The notes: a model not told the origin generated them from the letters alone. A stretch of DNA of 43,707 nucleotides from Novosphingobium sp. HII-3 (GCF_002916655.1 NZ_PPSM01000021.1:1-43707); one strand, 5' to 3'. Positions 17,482-26,961 are shown, numbered from the stretch's first letter. Numbers and translations: made by a program.

Positions 17482-17919
17482 ATGCGCGTGGACTTCTACC
17501 AGCTCAGCCGCGACCCTGTCGAAGCGGCGCTTCCCCTGATCGCACGCAAGGTGCTGGCGGACGGCGGGCGGCTGCTCGTCGTTTCCGCAGACCGCGACCA
17601 GCGGGAACGCATATCGCGCAGCCTATGGTCGCTCGGGCCCGAGACGTTCCTGGCGAACGGTCATTCGGGCGAGGGGGAGGATGAGCGCCAGCCCATCCTC
17701 CTGTCGGAGAACGTGGCGCCCGTGAATGACGCCACCTTTCTGGCTCTGGCCGATGGCCGCTGGCGGGAAGGGGAGGCTACGTTCGCGCGCACCTTCTTCA
17801 TGTTCGACGAAAATACCGTCCAGCATGCCCGTCAGGTCTGGAGGGACCTGCGCGCCCGAGAGGGTGTCGAGCACTTCTACTGGAAGCAGGAGAACGGCCG
17901 CTGGGTGCAGGCCGGATAG
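17482..17919 (+). CDS. holC: DNA polymerase III subunit chi
   Basis: The 145-residue protein matches HolC, which links the clamp-loader to single-strand-binding protein. Conserved features are [22 protein letters not shown] at the N-terminus, [13 protein letters not shown], a QPILLSE segment and the late [21 protein letters not shown] precedes the ATG. It sits directly downstream of pepA as in many Proteobacteria. Confidence 0.93.
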   Translation: MRVDFYQLSRDPVEAALPLIARKVLADGGRLLVVSADRDQRERISRSLWSLGPETFLANGHSGEGEDERQPILLSENVAPVNDATFLALADGRWREGEATFARTFFMFDENTVQHARQVWRDLRAREGVEHFYWKQENGRWVQAG

Positions 17920-17990
17920 CCTTGCGACTGCCGCAAATCCCGGCTAGGGGCGCGCGCAACAATCACGCTTACATTCGCAAGGAACACCCC

Positions 17991-18413
17991 ATGGCGGTCA
18001 CTCGCACCTTCTCGATCATCAAGCCCGACGCCACCCGCCGTAACCTGACCGGCGCCGTCACGAAGATGCTTGAAGAAGCCGGCCTGCGGGTTGTCGCTTC
18101 GAAGCGCATCCAGATGACGAAGGAACAGGCTGAAGGCTTCTACGCCGTTCACGCTGAACGCCCGTTCTTCAACGACCTCGTTTCGTTCATGATCTCGGGT
18201 CCGGTGGTCGTTCAGGTGCTTGAAGGCGAAGACGCCGTGAAGCGCAACCGCGACATCATGGGCGCGACCAACCCCGAGAACGCCGATGCAGGCACGATCC
18301 GCAAGGAGCTGGCCGAATCCATCGAAGCCAATTCGGTTCACGGTTCGGACTCCGACGAGAACGCGGCCATCGAGATCGCGTACTTCTTCAAGCCGGAAGA
18401 GATCGTCGGCTAA
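17991..18413 (+). CDS. ndk: Nucleoside diphosphate kinase
   Basis: The 140-residue enzyme transfers the gamma phosphate between nucleoside di- and triphosphates through a phospho-histidine. Conserved parts are [58 protein letters not shown], and the active-site His in [12 protein letters not shown] (about residue 117). AAGGAAC precedes the ATG at 17991. A strong terminator follows about 30 bp after the stop. Confidence 0.97.
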   Translation: MAVTRTFSIIKPDATRRNLTGAVTKMLEEAGLRVVASKRIQMTKEQAEGFYAVHAERPFFNDLVSFMISGPVVVQVLEGEDAVKRNRDIMGATNPENADAGTIRKELAESIEANSVHGSDSDENAAIEIAYFFKPEEIVG

Positions 18414-18444
18414 GAAGACGGTTAATTTTCGTTAAGAAAGACGA

Positions 18445-18475
18445 AGGCCGCCGTTTCTGGCGGCCTTTTTCTTTG
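18445..18475 (+). terminator. Rho-independent terminator after ndk
   Basis: An 8-bp stem AGGCCGCC/GGCGGCCT with a six-base loop is followed by TTTTTCTTTG. It is well placed to end the ndk transcript. Confidence 0.92.
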
Positions 18476-18538
18476 TCTGATTCCAATCACGGTCTTATCC
18501 CGTTCTTGAACGCTACCAAGGCGATTCTGGAGGGTAGG

Positions 18539-18673
18539 ATGGCAAAGACAATTCTGGCAGCGGCATCCGTGTCGTTCCTTGCGGCGGTCCTGATGTCGCA
18601 CGTCGGCAGCACGAAGGCGGTGGCGTCCGGCGGAGCGATGCAGGCCTACGCCGCCGAAGTGGAAACGCGCTGA
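18539..18673 (+). CDS. Small secreted or membrane protein
   Basis: A 44-residue ORF is preceded by GGAGGG about five bases before the ATG. It has a Lys at position 3, a hydrophobic stretch at about 4-20 (TILAAASVSFLAAVLMSHV) and a short tail, QAYAAEVETR. This looks like a signal peptide or single TM anchor with almost no mature domain. An upstream in-frame start (18473) overlaps the ndk terminator and is less likely. I do not recognise it. Confidence 0.45.
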   Translation: MAKTILAAASVSFLAAVLMSHVGSTKAVASGGAMQAYAAEVETR

Positions 18674-18768
18674 TTTCGCCCATATCGGCATGGCGCTTGA
18701 CGGCTCGCAGTTTCGATTTGATCGAGCCTGTCTCGCTGCTGTAGCGTCTGCGCGATAGGAGACGCGCT

Positions 18769-19014
18769 ATGCAAGGCATGGGTGAGACAGGAGAGGCCTG
18801 CCCCTTCGAATTCAACTTCGATGAAAAGAGCTTCAAGGTCGGGGACACGGTAAGCTACCGCGTGAACGGCAGCCTCGAAGGTTTTCCCTTCGTTGGCACG
18901 CTCGTCGAAGTTCATGAGGATTACGTGCTGATCGCCGGAGATCCTCAGGACCCGGACAAGCGGTATCGCGGCACGCGCGAGAGCCGGCCGATGGTCGATT
19001 ACGAGCAGATCTGA
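18769..19014 (+). CDS. Conserved-looking small soluble protein
   Basis: The 81-residue product follows a good SD (AGGAG, seven bases before the ATG). Its middle, FKVGDTVSYRVNGSLEGFPFVGTLVEVHEDYVLI, has the alternating pattern of a small beta-barrel (SH3/KOW-like), and the end RYRGTRESRPMVDYEQI is charged. No signal or membrane segment is present. I do not know the function; the barrel idea is inference from pattern only. It converges on purN. Confidence 0.6.
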   Translation: MQGMGETGEACPFEFNFDEKSFKVGDTVSYRVNGSLEGFPFVGTLVEVHEDYVLIAGDPQDPDKRYRGTRESRPMVDYEQI

Positions 19015-19043
19015 CGAGGCACGGCCAACCGTCCGCTGCGGGT

Positions 19044-19628
19044 CTAGGCCTCCGGCGTCGCCTGCGTGACGAGCCTGGCGAGGCACCGTGAATAGAGCTG
19101 GTGCTCCGCGATCAGCACGCGAGCCGCCAGACTGTCCGCCGTGTCGTCCGGCATGATGGCAACTTGCGTCTGGCCGAGGATGGGGCCGTCGTCGAGTTCG
19201 GCGGTCACAAGGTGGACGGTGACGCCGCCATGGCTGTCCCCCGCCTCGATCGCCCGTTCGTGCGTGTGGAGCCCAGTGTACTTGGGCAGGAGAGAGGGGT
19301 GGATGTTCACCATCCGGCCTTCCCACTTCGCCACGAACTGGCCGGTGAGGATGCGCATGTAGCCGGCGAGAGCGACCCACTCGGCCCCTGCAGCACGAAT
19401 GGCCGCGTCCATCGCGGCGTCATGCTCGGCGCGCTTCATGCCCTTGTGGCTGAGGGCGAAGGTCTCCACCCCCTCGGCCTGCGCCAGGCGCAGGCCCTTC
19501 GCATCAGGGTCGTTGGCTGCGACCAAAACGATCTCGTAAGGGCAGTCGTTCGCGCGGCTGGCGTAGAGGAGGGCAGCCATGTTGGTGCCGCCCCCCGAGA
19601 TCAGAACGGCGACTCTGGCCTTAGCCAA
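19044..19628 (-). CDS. purN: Phosphoribosylglycinamide formyltransferase PurN
   Basis: PurN, 194 residues from the TTG at 19628, formylates GAR to FGAR using 10-formyl-THF. Motifs seen are [16 protein letters not shown], the formyl-THF region [13 protein letters not shown], the catalytic Asn-His in [37 protein letters not shown] and the Asp in this last segment. The TTG start is favoured because GGGAGG lies nine bases upstream. It overlaps the purM stop codon region, so translation is coupled to purM. A GTG at 19652 is an alternative start. Confidence 0.94.
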   Translation of the reverse strand: MAKARVAVLISGGGTNMAALLYASRANDCPYEIVLVAANDPDAKGLRLAQAEGVETFALSHKGMKRAEHDAAMDAAIRAAGAEWVALAGYMRILTGQFVAKWEGRMVNIHPSLLPKYTGLHTHERAIEAGDSHGGVTVHLVTAELDDGPILGQTQVAIMPDDTADSLAARVLIAEHQLYSRCLARLVTQATPEA

Positions 19629-20760
19629 GGTGGACCGCCTCCCACTGTTCACGTGCCGACCAGGCTTCCGCCGATCCCTGCACGGTGCAGCCCTTGTCGC
19701 CCGGTTCGATGGCGCCGATCACGAAGACCGTTTCGCCGGCCGCTTCAAGCTCGGTCTTGAGGGCCGCTGCCTCGTCGGCCGCCACGGCCAGCACCATGCC
19801 GATGCCGCAGTTGAAGGTGCGCGCCATCTCGGCAGGTTCGATGTGCCCCTGCGCCTGCAGGAAGGCCATCAGTCGCGGCTGGGGCCAGGCATCGGCATCG
19901 ATGCGGGCATGAAGGCCCTTGGGCAGGACGCGCGGAATGTTTTCAAGCAGGCCGCCGCCGGTGATATGGGCAAGGGCATGGATGCGGCCGGCCCGGATGA
20001 AGGGCAGGAGGGTTTTGACGTAGATGCGGGTCGGCGCGATCAGCGCGTCGATCAGCAGGGTGTCCTGGTCGAACAGGGCGGGGCGGTCGAGCTTCCAGCC
20101 CTTGTCCTCTGCAAGCCGGCGGACGAGCGAGTAGCCGTTGGAGTGGACGCCTGAGGAGGCAAGGCCCAGCAGCACGTCGCCTGCGGCAACCTTGTCGCCG
20201 GTAAGCTGCTCGCCGCGTTCAACGGCGCCCACGCAGAAGCCGGCAAGGTCATAGTCGCCAGCGGCATACATGCCCGGCATCTCGGCGGTCTCGCCGCCGA
20301 TGAGAGCGCAGCCGGAGATCCGGCACCCTTCGGCGATGCCCGCCACGACCCGCTCGGCTACGCCATTTTCCAGCTTTCCGGTCGCGAAGTAGTCGAGGAA
20401 AAACAGCGGCTCGGCGCCCTGCACGATGAGGTCGTTCACGCACATGGCGACAAGGTCGATGCCAATGTGGTCATGACGGTCATGATCGATGGCCAGTTTC
20501 ACCTTGGTGCCCACCCCGTCGTTTGCGGCGACGAGCAGCGGATCCTTGTAGCCAGCAGCGCGCGGATCGAAGAAGCCGCCAAAGCCTCCCAGCTCCGCGT
20601 CGGCACCCGGACGCGCGGTGGACCTGGCGAGCGGGGCAATGGCTTTCACCAGCGCGTTTCCGGCCGCGATGGAGACGCCGGCCTGCTCGTAGCTATAGCT
20701 CTTGGGGGAGTTATCGTCGGACATTGCGGCCGCGTAGCCGTTTGTGGCTTGGATTTCCAT
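19621..20760 (-). CDS. purM: Phosphoribosylformylglycinamidine cyclo-ligase PurM
   Basis: PurM, up to 379 residues, closes the imidazole ring of AIR using ATP. Signatures include [33 protein letters not shown] (ATP site), [33 protein letters not shown] and [16 protein letters not shown]. The start is uncertain: the ATG at 20760 and another 12 codons later (20724, [16 protein letters not shown]) both lack a clear SD. The shorter form matches the usual family N-terminus. It is followed by purN in an overlapping pair. Only 33 bp separate the longer start from the divergent gene at 20794. Confidence 0.95.
   Translation of the reverse strand: MEIQATNGYAAAMSDDNSPKSYSYEQAGVSIAAGNALVKAIAPLARSTARPGADAELGGFGGFFDPRAAGYKDPLLVAANDGVGTKVKLAIDHDRHDHIGIDLVAMCVNDLIVQGAEPLFFLDYFATGKLENGVAERVVAGIAEGCRISGCALIGGETAEMPGMYAAGDYDLAGFCVGAVERGEQLTGDKVAAGDVLLGLASSGVHSNGYSLVRRLAEDKGWKLDRPALFDQDTLLIDALIAPTRIYVKTLLPFIRAGRIHALAHITGGGLLENIPRVLPKGLHARIDADAWPQPRLMAFLQAQGHIEPAEMARTFNCGIGMVLAVAADEAAALKTELEAAGETVFVIGAIEPGDKGCTVQGSAEAWSAREQWEAVHLG
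19638..19643 (-). promoter_or_regulatory. Shine-Dalgarno deciding the purN start
   Basis: GGGAGG on the minus strand lies inside the last codons of purM, nine bases before the TTG at 19628. This supports the TTG over the GTG at 19652, which has no comparable site. Confidence 0.6.
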
Positions 20761-20793
20761 CTTCGTTTAGGCAAAAGGCCAGCGGTTTCGACA

Positions 20794-22083
20794 ATGGCGA
20801 TCACAATCTCATCAAAAAACCCGCGGCCTGCCCGCATGGGCCTGGCCTTCAAGAGGTCTGCGGGCAAGGCTGCGCTCTGGTGGTGCGGGGCTGCGTGCCT
20901 TGCCGTCGGCGCCATAACCGGGGGCCAGATCCTCGCGCAGATAGAGGGTGATCGCGGCATAGCGCCGCTCGCCAACTCTCAGGACATCCAGGTCAACGGC
21001 ATCACGGTGGATGTAACGGCCAAGACGGGCGCTGAGGCGCGCATCGCGGGCTGGAAACAGGCTCAGAAGGAAGCCTGGAAGAAGCTCGGCGGGCCGGACA
21101 TGCCAATCGAATCGATCGATGCGATGGTCTCTTCCGTCGTTATCGGGCGGGAGCAGATCGGGCCAAAGCGGTACATCGCGACGGTGGGGGTCATCTTCGA
21201 CAAGGCGAAGGCAGGACAATACGTCGGGGCAGGAGCCGGAACCGGTCCGCGGTCAGCGCCCCTGCTGCTGATTCCCGTCCTGGATTCCGGTGGTGTGCGG
21301 CAGGTGTTCGAGGTTCGCGGCCCGTGGCAACGCGCCTGGGCGGAGTTCCAGGCCTCCTCCAGCCCCGTCGACTATGTGCGACCAACCGGCTCGGGCGGCG
21401 AATCGCTGATTCTGACCGCCGGGCAGGCGTCCCGGCGCAGCCGCCTTTGGTGGCGAAGCGTTCTTGGGCAGTTCAATGCCTCGGACGTGGTGATGCCGGT
21501 CGCGCGCCTTGAGCGGCAATGGCCGGGCGGCCCCATCAAGGCCACGTTTACGGCGCGCCACGGGCCCGACAACACGTTTCTCGGCAGCTTCACCATGCAG
21601 GCAGCGAGCGAGGAAGAACTCCCGCGCATGCTCGAGCAGGCCGTGGTCCGCGTCGATGGGATGTACCGCGACGCCTTGTCCTCCGGTGCTCTGGATCCTG
21701 ATCCGTCCATCAATGCGGGCGGCGTGGCGCTGGACCGTGCCTTTGCCGAACTGCGCGAAAAGCTCATGCCGAAGGGCGACGTCAGCCCGCCTGCCGCTGC
21801 CCCGCAGCCGGCGACGGAGCAGACCGAAAGCGCGGCGCCCATTGTGGCGGAGGCCGTGTCGGTCCAGTTCGCGAGCCCGGATGCCGCGTCGGTCGACAGC
21901 GCTCTGGCTGCGGTTCGCGGCGTACCCGGCGCGCAAGGGGCCGCAGCGGTCAGCCTTGCAATCGGCGGAACTTCCGTGATGCGGGTCATGATGGTCGGTG
22001 GCGGTGAACGCCTCGCCGCCGCGTTGCGGGCGCAGGGCTGGAAGGTTTCGGGCGGCGGTTCCGCCCTGAGGATCAGTCGCTAG
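20794..22083 (+). CDS. DUF2066-like exported protein
   Basis: The 429-residue protein has a basic N-terminus and one hydrophobic segment at about 28-46 (WWCGAACLAVGAITGGQIL), a probable signal anchor. DIQVNGITVDVTAKTGAEAR..GWKQAQKEAWKKL at about 63-105 resembles the start of the DUF2066 family. A Pro/Ala-rich linker near residue 330 leads to a C-terminal domain (about 350-429) with an alpha/beta pattern like a heavy-metal-associated fold but without its CxxC. Its place between purM and hda matches DUF2066 genes in gammaproteobacteria. Function is unknown. No SD is visible before the ATG. Confidence 0.65.
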   Translation: MAITISSKNPRPARMGLAFKRSAGKAALWWCGAACLAVGAITGGQILAQIEGDRGIAPLANSQDIQVNGITVDVTAKTGAEARIAGWKQAQKEAWKKLGGPDMPIESIDAMVSSVVIGREQIGPKRYIATVGVIFDKAKAGQYVGAGAGTGPRSAPLLLIPVLDSGGVRQVFEVRGPWQRAWAEFQASSSPVDYVRPTGSGGESLILTAGQASRRSRLWWRSVLGQFNASDVVMPVARLERQWPGGPIKATFTARHGPDNTFLGSFTMQAASEEELPRMLEQAVVRVDGMYRDALSSGALDPDPSINAGGVALDRAFAELREKLMPKGDVSPPAAAPQPATEQTESAAPIVAEAVSVQFASPDAASVDSALAAVRGVPGAQGAAAVSLAIGGTSVMRVMMVGGGERLAAALRAQGWKVSGGGSALRISR

Positions 22084-22091
22084 GCTTCCCG

Positions 22092-22730
22092 ATGAGGCAG
22101 ATCGCTCTCCCACTGTCCGCCGCGAGCGACAGCCCGCCGCGCATTGTCGTTGGCGACGCCAATGCGCCTGTCATCGACGCGCTCATGGAAGCGGACAAGT
22201 GGCCGTTCCACACAGCGATCCTGTCTGGACCACCCCGATCCGGCAAGTCTCTCCTGGCGCGGTGGTTTGTTGAATCGGGTGCCGGGAATGCCGTGGACGA
22301 TGCGCAGGACATGCCGCAGGACGAACTCTTCCACCGCTGGAACCGCGCGCAGGAGGACGGGCGGCCGCTGCTGCTCGTCTCGAACAGGCCGTTCGTTCCC
22401 GGCGTAGGGGAAAGCGACGCGAAGTGCTGGCGGGTCCAGCTTCCGGATCTGTCCTCGCGCCTCGGTGCCGCCCTTGACCTGACATTGAGCGAACCCGACG
22501 ACGCGATGCTGATCGCTCTGATGGAGGTTCACGCCGAAATGCGCGGCCTCGTTCTTGATCATTCGGCAACGCAATATCTTGCGGGACGTTGTACCCGTAG
22601 CCATGTGGGCGTCGAAGAGCTCGTTGCTGCCATTGACCGGTTGAGTCTCGAGCGCAAATCACCACCCACTCTGGCCATCCTGCGCGAGGCGCTGGATGAA
22701 ACCAGGGCGGGCAACCCGTTGCAGGGATGA
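22092..22730 (+). CDS. hdaA: DnaA-like ATPase, Hda/HdaA homologue
   Basis: The 212-residue protein has the N-terminal clamp-binding-type start RQIALPL, which matches the QxxLPL motif by which Hda docks on the DNA polymerase sliding clamp. It also has a DnaA-type AAA+ core: Walker A GPPRSGKS at about 46-53, a shortened Walker B (VDDAQDM), and PDLSSRLGAALDLTL with the sensor/arginine-finger region. In the family this complex stimulates DnaA-ATP hydrolysis after initiation. It starts eight bases after the DUF2066-like stop. Confidence 0.85.
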   Translation: MRQIALPLSAASDSPPRIVVGDANAPVIDALMEADKWPFHTAILSGPPRSGKSLLARWFVESGAGNAVDDAQDMPQDELFHRWNRAQEDGRPLLLVSNRPFVPGVGESDAKCWRVQLPDLSSRLGAALDLTLSEPDDAMLIALMEVHAEMRGLVLDHSATQYLAGRCTRSHVGVEELVAAIDRLSLERKSPPTLAILREALDETRAGNPLQG

Positions 22731-22814
22731 CGGCTGTTTTGCGGCCTGAGTCCGAGAAGCGGGAGTTCAACGCGAGCCGTTGCAAAGCGGTTCGATCGAT
22801 GGGAGTTTCGGGCA

Positions 22815-23519
22815 ATGCTGCGTAAGATTGTCCGCTACCTTGATGCTGTCGTCGCGCGCGATCCGGCGCCGCGTTCGCGCTGGGAAGTCCTGCTTTACCC
22901 GGGCGTCTGGGCGCTTTTCTGGCACCGCGTGGCCCACGCCCTCTTCATGGCGGACCTGTTTTTCCTCGCCCGTCTGGTGAATCACCTGTCGCGGTTCCTC
23001 ACCGCGATTGATATTCACCCCGGCGCGCAGATCGGAAAAAACTTCTTTATCGATCACGGGTTCACCGTCATTGGCGAAACGGCTGTGATCGGGGACAATG
23101 TCACGATCTACCAGTGCGTTACGCTTGGTGGCTCAAACCCGACGAACGGTGTCGGCGGCAAGCGTCACCCGACCTTGCTCGACAACGTGATCGTGGGATC
23201 GGGGGCGCAGATCATCGGTCCCGTGACCATCGGTCGCCGGGCGCGGATCGGCGCTAGCGCCGTCGTGACTGAAGACGTGCCGGAAGGGGCCACGATGATC
23301 GGGCTCAAGGCCCGGTCCACTCTCGTCAAGGCGGAGACCTGGGCGAAGGAGTTCATGCCTTACGGCACGCCATGCAAGGAGCCGTGCGAGCCGACCGGCG
23401 GCACCCAGCGGGTAGAGGATCTGGAACGGCAGGTCGCCAGCTTGCGGGCGCAGGTGGAGGAACTTCTGGCCGCCAGGTCGGACGGCTCGCAGACCGCGCG
23501 CGAGAACGAGCGTTGGTGA
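22815..23519 (+). CDS. Serine O-acetyltransferase (EpsC/CysE type)
   Basis: The 234-residue protein makes O-acetylserine from serine and acetyl-CoA for cysteine synthesis. Helices in the first 65 residues (YPGVWALFWHRVAHALF) are followed by a left-handed beta-helix with the hexapeptide repeats IDIHPGAQIGKNFFIDHG, VIGETAVIGDNVTIYQ, CVTLGG and VIVGSGAQIIGPVTIG. Catalytic His and Asp are in the DIHPG and FIDHG segments. It lacks the long helical N-terminus of E. coli CysE and resembles the shorter EpsC form. A coiled coil (VEDLERQVASLRAQVEELL) ends the protein. It may be translated with the DUF2794 gene 8 bp downstream. Confidence 0.92.
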   Translation: MLRKIVRYLDAVVARDPAPRSRWEVLLYPGVWALFWHRVAHALFMADLFFLARLVNHLSRFLTAIDIHPGAQIGKNFFIDHGFTVIGETAVIGDNVTIYQCVTLGGSNPTNGVGGKRHPTLLDNVIVGSGAQIIGPVTIGRRARIGASAVVTEDVPEGATMIGLKARSTLVKAETWAKEFMPYGTPCKEPCEPTGGTQRVEDLERQVASLRAQVEELLAARSDGSQTARENERW

Positions 23520-23527
23520 TGGCCTGA

Positions 23528-23899
23528 ATGGCGACAGGCGGCATTTCCTCCGGCGGCACTTCCGGCACCGTCGTGGCGTTTCCGGGTAATCAGACGCTGC
23601 AGGTGGGTTTCGACCGGCTCGAACTGCAGCGCATTCTCGATCTTTATGGCCGAATGGTCGCGGCGGGTATCTGGCGCGACTACGCCATGGACTTCGCCCG
23701 GGAGGCGGCCAGCTTCAGTGCGTTCCGTCGCGCTGCGGAGCGACCGCAGGCCCGCATCGAAAAGCGTCCGTCACTGCGCAGCCGGCAGGGCATGTGGACG
23801 CTCTTTGGCGAGATGGGGCAGATCCTCAAGCGCGGTCATGAGCTTTCCAACGTGCTGAGCCCGCTTGAACGCAAGCTCCTCAAGGTTGTCGAGGATTAG
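23528..23899 (+). CDS. DUF2794 family protein
   Basis: The 123-residue product begins with a Gly/Thr/Ser-rich leader and then VGFDRLELQRILDLYGRMVAAGIWRDYAMDF, the alphaproteobacterial DUF2794 signature. FRRAAERPQARIEKRPSLRS and WTLFGEMGQILKRGHELSNVLSPLERKLLKVV follow. No signal or membrane segment is seen. The family function is unknown. The gene follows the serine acetyltransferase on the same strand and converges on the SDR gene. Confidence 0.85.
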   Translation: MATGGISSGGTSGTVVAFPGNQTLQVGFDRLELQRILDLYGRMVAAGIWRDYAMDFAREAASFSAFRRAAERPQARIEKRPSLRSRQGMWTLFGEMGQILKRGHELSNVLSPLERKLLKVVED

Positions 23900-23932
23900 C
23901 CATCCGTTCGGCGCCGGCCCGTTCGGCTTCCA

Positions 23933-24844
23933 TCACGATTGCTCCCGGGCTTTGGCTAGAACGGAAAGGGCGTTGTGCGCCTGATCCATGCCGGTGTCGA
24001 ACGGATGGTCCGGCTCTCGCTCGCTGATTTCCTGCCAGGCAGCGGCCACATCTTCTGCCGTCGGCGCATCGCCCGGCAGCAGGAGGCCATCGTTCATCGT
24101 GACCCACGCCCGCTGGAAAAGCCCGCCGCCGGCGGCCAGAACCGCGTCCGTCGGAGCTTCTTTCGACACGAGGAAAATAGCGGCGGGGACGACCTTGGCG
24201 GGGTTGAACGCGCGGTACGCGTCTTCCGGGAAGATGTCGGCGGTCATCCGGGTTCCAGCGGTAGGCATGAGTGTGTTCACCCGGATGCCGTACTTGGCGC
24301 CTTCCAGCCGCAGGGTCCGCGCCAGACCCCAGACACCGGCCTTGGCCGCCCCGTAGTTGGCCTGCCCGAAGTTGCCGCCAAGCCCGGTGGAGGAGGAAGT
24401 CATGAGGATGCGCCCGTAATTCTGCTCCCGCATCGTCTCCCAGGCGGCCTTGGTGGCAAAGGCGCTGCCGAGAAGATTCACGCGGACGACGAACTCGAAG
24501 TCGGCAGGGTCCATCCTGGCGAAGGCGCGGTCCCGCAGGACGCCGGCGTTGTTCACCAGCACGTGGACACCGCCCCATGCCTCCTTCGCCCGTGCGACCA
24601 TCGCTTCCATCTGGTCGTATTGCGAGACATCCCCGGCATCGGCCATTCCTTCGCCGCCAGCTTGCCGGATCTCCTCCACCACTGACGCCGCTGCATCGGA
24701 GTGGCCGGAACCGTCCCGCGCCGGACCGGGGTCGTTCACCACGACCCGCGCGCCCCGCCGGGCAAGTTCGAGTGCGTAGGCACGGCCGAGGCCCTGGCCG
24801 GCGCCAGTGACGATTGCGACCTGATCTTTGAAGGAAATGGACAT
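23933..24844 (-). CDS. SDR oxidoreductase, multifunctional-enzyme-2-like
   Basis: The 303-residue short-chain dehydrogenase has the cofactor motif TGAGQGLG (about 11-18), VVVNDPG at the beta-2 end, VNNAG, the catalytic Ser in [10 protein letters not shown], and YGAAK carrying Tyr and Lys. The long insert after VVVNDPG and the segment [18 protein letters not shown] resemble the (3R)-hydroxyacyl-CoA dehydrogenase unit of MFE-2-type enzymes, so a fatty-acyl or steroid substrate is plausible but unproven. The ATG at 24844 has GGAG nine bases upstream; a longer ORF to 24958 is not supported. It is divergent from purS. Confidence 0.85.
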   Translation of the reverse strand: MSISFKDQVAIVTGAGQGLGRAYALELARRGARVVVNDPGPARDGSGHSDAAASVVEEIRQAGGEGMADAGDVSQYDQMEAMVARAKEAWGGVHVLVNNAGVLRDRAFARMDPADFEFVVRVNLLGSAFATKAAWETMREQNYGRILMTSSSTGLGGNFGQANYGAAKAGVWGLARTLRLEGAKYGIRVNTLMPTAGTRMTADIFPEDAYRAFNPAKVVPAAIFLVSKEAPTDAVLAAGGGLFQRAWVTMNDGLLLPGDAPTAEDVAAAWQEISEREPDHPFDTGMDQAHNALSVLAKAREQS

Positions 24845-24972
24845 GGGGGAACTCCAGATTCGAGGGTCGTCGTTGGCAGGTCCCCGCTTCGCGTTCAACC
24901 TTGCCCCGGCGGCGCCGAACAGCCATAGGCGCTTCCAACGAATCTGCCTGCCCTCCACCGAAAGGCCCCGAG

Positions 24973-25209
24973 ATGAAAATCCGCGTCCACGTCAGCCTCA
25001 AGCCCGGCGTCCTCGATCCGCAGGGCCGCGCGATCCATCACTCGCTGGAGGGCCTGGGCTTCTCGGGCGTGAACGATGTTCGCGCCGGACGGCTGTTCGA
25101 ACTCGACGTCGAGGACAGCGTTACCGACGAGGCGCTGGACGACATGTGCCGCAAGCTCCTCGCCAACATGGTGATCGAGAACTACCGTATCGAGAAGGTG
25201 GCCGCCTGA
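24973..25209 (+). CDS. purS: Phosphoribosylformylglycinamidine synthase subunit PurS
   Basis: PurS, 78 residues, is the small structural subunit of the three-part FGAM synthase (PurL-Q-S) and bridges the glutaminase PurQ to PurL. The conserved start [20 protein letters not shown] and the end [13 protein letters not shown] are clear. Its stop overlaps the purQ start (TGATG). purL is not in the window. Confidence 0.96.
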   Translation: MKIRVHVSLKPGVLDPQGRAIHHSLEGLGFSGVNDVRAGRLFELDVEDSVTDEALDDMCRKLLANMVIENYRIEKVAA

Positions 25210-25886
25210 TGCCCTTCAACTCCGCCGTCATCACCTTCCCCGGATCGAACTGCGACCGCGACATGGCGGTGGCGCTGGAGAAGGTTGCGGGCACGGCCCC
25301 GCACCGCGTATGGCATGGCGACAGCGAATTGCCGGCCGGGCTGGACTTCATCGCGGTCCCGGGTGGTTTCTCTTACGGCGATTACCTGCGCTGCGGCGCG
25401 ATCGCCTCGCGTTCGCCGATCATGCAGGCTGTCATCGCCGCTGCCGGAAAAGGCGTTCCTGTCCTTGGCGTCTGCAACGGGTTCCAGGTCCTGACCGAGA
25501 GCGGATTGCTGCCCGGCGCCTTGCTCCGCAACGCGGGGCTTAACTTCGTCTGCCGCGAAGTGGGGCTCGAGGTGGTCAACGCCCAGTCGCTGTTCACGTC
25601 GGGCTATGAAGCGGGCCAGGTCCTGCGCATTCCCGTTGCCCACCACGACGGCAACTACTTCGCGGACGAGGAAACGCTCAACCGTCTCGAAGGGGAGGGG
25701 CGCGTGGCGTTCCGCTATGCCGAGGAGGTCAACGGCTCGGCCCGTGCGATCGCGGGCGTGCTCAATGACACGGGCAATGTGCTCGGCATGATGCCGCACC
25801 CGGAGCGTGCGGTCGAGACGACGCATGGCGGTACGGACGGCCGCGGCCTTTTCGAGAGCGCCATTCGCGGGCTCGTCGGCGCCTGA
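25209..25886 (+). CDS. purQ: Phosphoribosylformylglycinamidine synthase subunit PurQ
   Basis: PurQ, 225 residues, is the class I glutaminase that feeds ammonia to Pur[11 protein letters not shown] and [17 protein letters not shown] mark the N-terminal half. The catalytic Cys is in [11 protein letters not shown] (about residue 87), and the His-Glu of the triad in [10 protein letters not shown]. The start codon overlaps the purS stop by one base, so the two subunits are translationally coupled. Confidence 0.97.
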   Translation: MPFNSAVITFPGSNCDRDMAVALEKVAGTAPHRVWHGDSELPAGLDFIAVPGGFSYGDYLRCGAIASRSPIMQAVIAAAGKGVPVLGVCNGFQVLTESGLLPGALLRNAGLNFVCREVGLEVVNAQSLFTSGYEAGQVLRIPVAHHDGNYFADEETLNRLEGEGRVAFRYAEEVNGSARAIAGVLNDTGNVLGMMPHPERAVETTHGGTDGRGLFESAIRGLVGA

Positions 25887-25893
25887 GCTTCGG

Positions 25894-26961
25894 CTAGGCG
25901 ACCTCGCGGGTTTCGCCCGACAGCCACTGGCGCACCACGAGGTAGCGCCCGTGCAGCGCACCGCGGTCATGGACGCCGAAGCCGAGAAGGGTACCTTCAT
26001 GCCCTTCAGCGGCGGGCAACCATTTGACCTGCTCCAGTCCGAGCCTCACGCCCTCCCGCGTGAAGTCGCTGGAGCGGGCGAGCGCTTCGGCTATCAGTCG
26101 GCCGATGTCATGCCCTCGGGCCACGGAAAGGGCCTGACGGGGGGACGCGCGGAGCCGTTCCATCACCTCGCGCAGCGTCAGGTTCGCGTCTGAGTGCATG
26201 TCGATGTAGAACCAGCCGTCGCATGCTTCCGCAAAGGTGCCGTGGTAGCCGCGCAGGCCGGCCGTGTTCATGATCCTCGGACCATCCCAGCCCGCTTTCC
26301 CGAGTGCGCGCGCCACAGCGGGAGCCGAAAGTCCGAGGCCGAGGTAGACCACGGCCCCCGGCCGGGACGGCAGCAGCGTGGAGATGACGGCCTCGGCGTC
26401 GTCCGCGAGAGGGGAGATGCCGGCCTCCGCAACGATCTCCATGCCGAGAGCCTTCGCCTCCAGTTCGAGGAACTTGAGGTGGCGTGTACCGATGGGTGAA
26501 AGGTCATGGACGACGGCCAGCTGTGTACAGCCCAGCCGGGCAATGTGGCGGGCCATGACGATCGACTCGTCCTCGTGGCTGCCCACCTGGTGGTGGAACA
26601 TCCAGCGCCCGCGCGCACGCTCAGCGCCAGCCCAGTTGATCGTGGGCACACGCAGTTGCTCCGCAAGGGGCGTGGCGACGAGGGCGTTGTCACCGATGGC
26701 CGGTCCCACGATGAGACTGACGCCACTTTCCGCCAACTGTCTGTACGCCTGTTCGACCGCTTCCGCCGTCCCTGTAGGCAGACCGAGCGCGTAAGCGTGA
26801 ATAAACTCTACTTCCGCGTTCAGACGGCCGGCGGACTGGACGGCAGCGACCTCGCGTTCGATCCAGCCGGTAATGTCGCCCGGCACGGGAACGTCATCGT
26901 CCAGCGCTGAAAGATCAGCCATGTCGTTGAGAATGCCGACCTTCAAACGTGCTGGCATCAA
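25894..26961 (-). CDS. ABC-type substrate-binding protein without signal peptide
   Basis: The 355-residue protein looks like a periplasmic-binding fold of the branched-chain amino acid type (Peripla_BP_6). It opens LKVGILNDMADL and continues with GVSLIVGPAIGDNALVATPLAEQLRVPTIN, MFHHQVGSHEDESIVMARHIARLGCTQ and VVYLGLGLSAPAVARAL. It lacks a signal peptide and lipobox, and no permease or ATPase gene lies nearby. It may therefore work in the cytoplasm as a ligand sensor or carrier, or its true start may be missed; no in-frame upstream leader is evident. The NTF2-like and SDR genes follow upstream on the same strand. Confidence 0.7.
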   Translation of the reverse strand: MMPARLKVGILNDMADLSALDDDVPVPGDITGWIEREVAAVQSAGRLNAEVEFIHAYALGLPTGTAEAVEQAYRQLAESGVSLIVGPAIGDNALVATPLAEQLRVPTINWAGAERARGRWMFHHQVGSHEDESIVMARHIARLGCTQLAVVHDLSPIGTRHLKFLELEAKALGMEIVAEAGISPLADDAEAVISTLLPSRPGAVVYLGLGLSAPAVARALGKAGWDGPRIMNTAGLRGYHGTFAEACDGWFYIDMHSDANLTLREVMERLRASPRQALSVARGHDIGRLIAEALARSSDFTREGVRLGLEQVKWLPAAEGHEGTLLGFGVHDRGALHGRYLVVRQWLSGETREVA

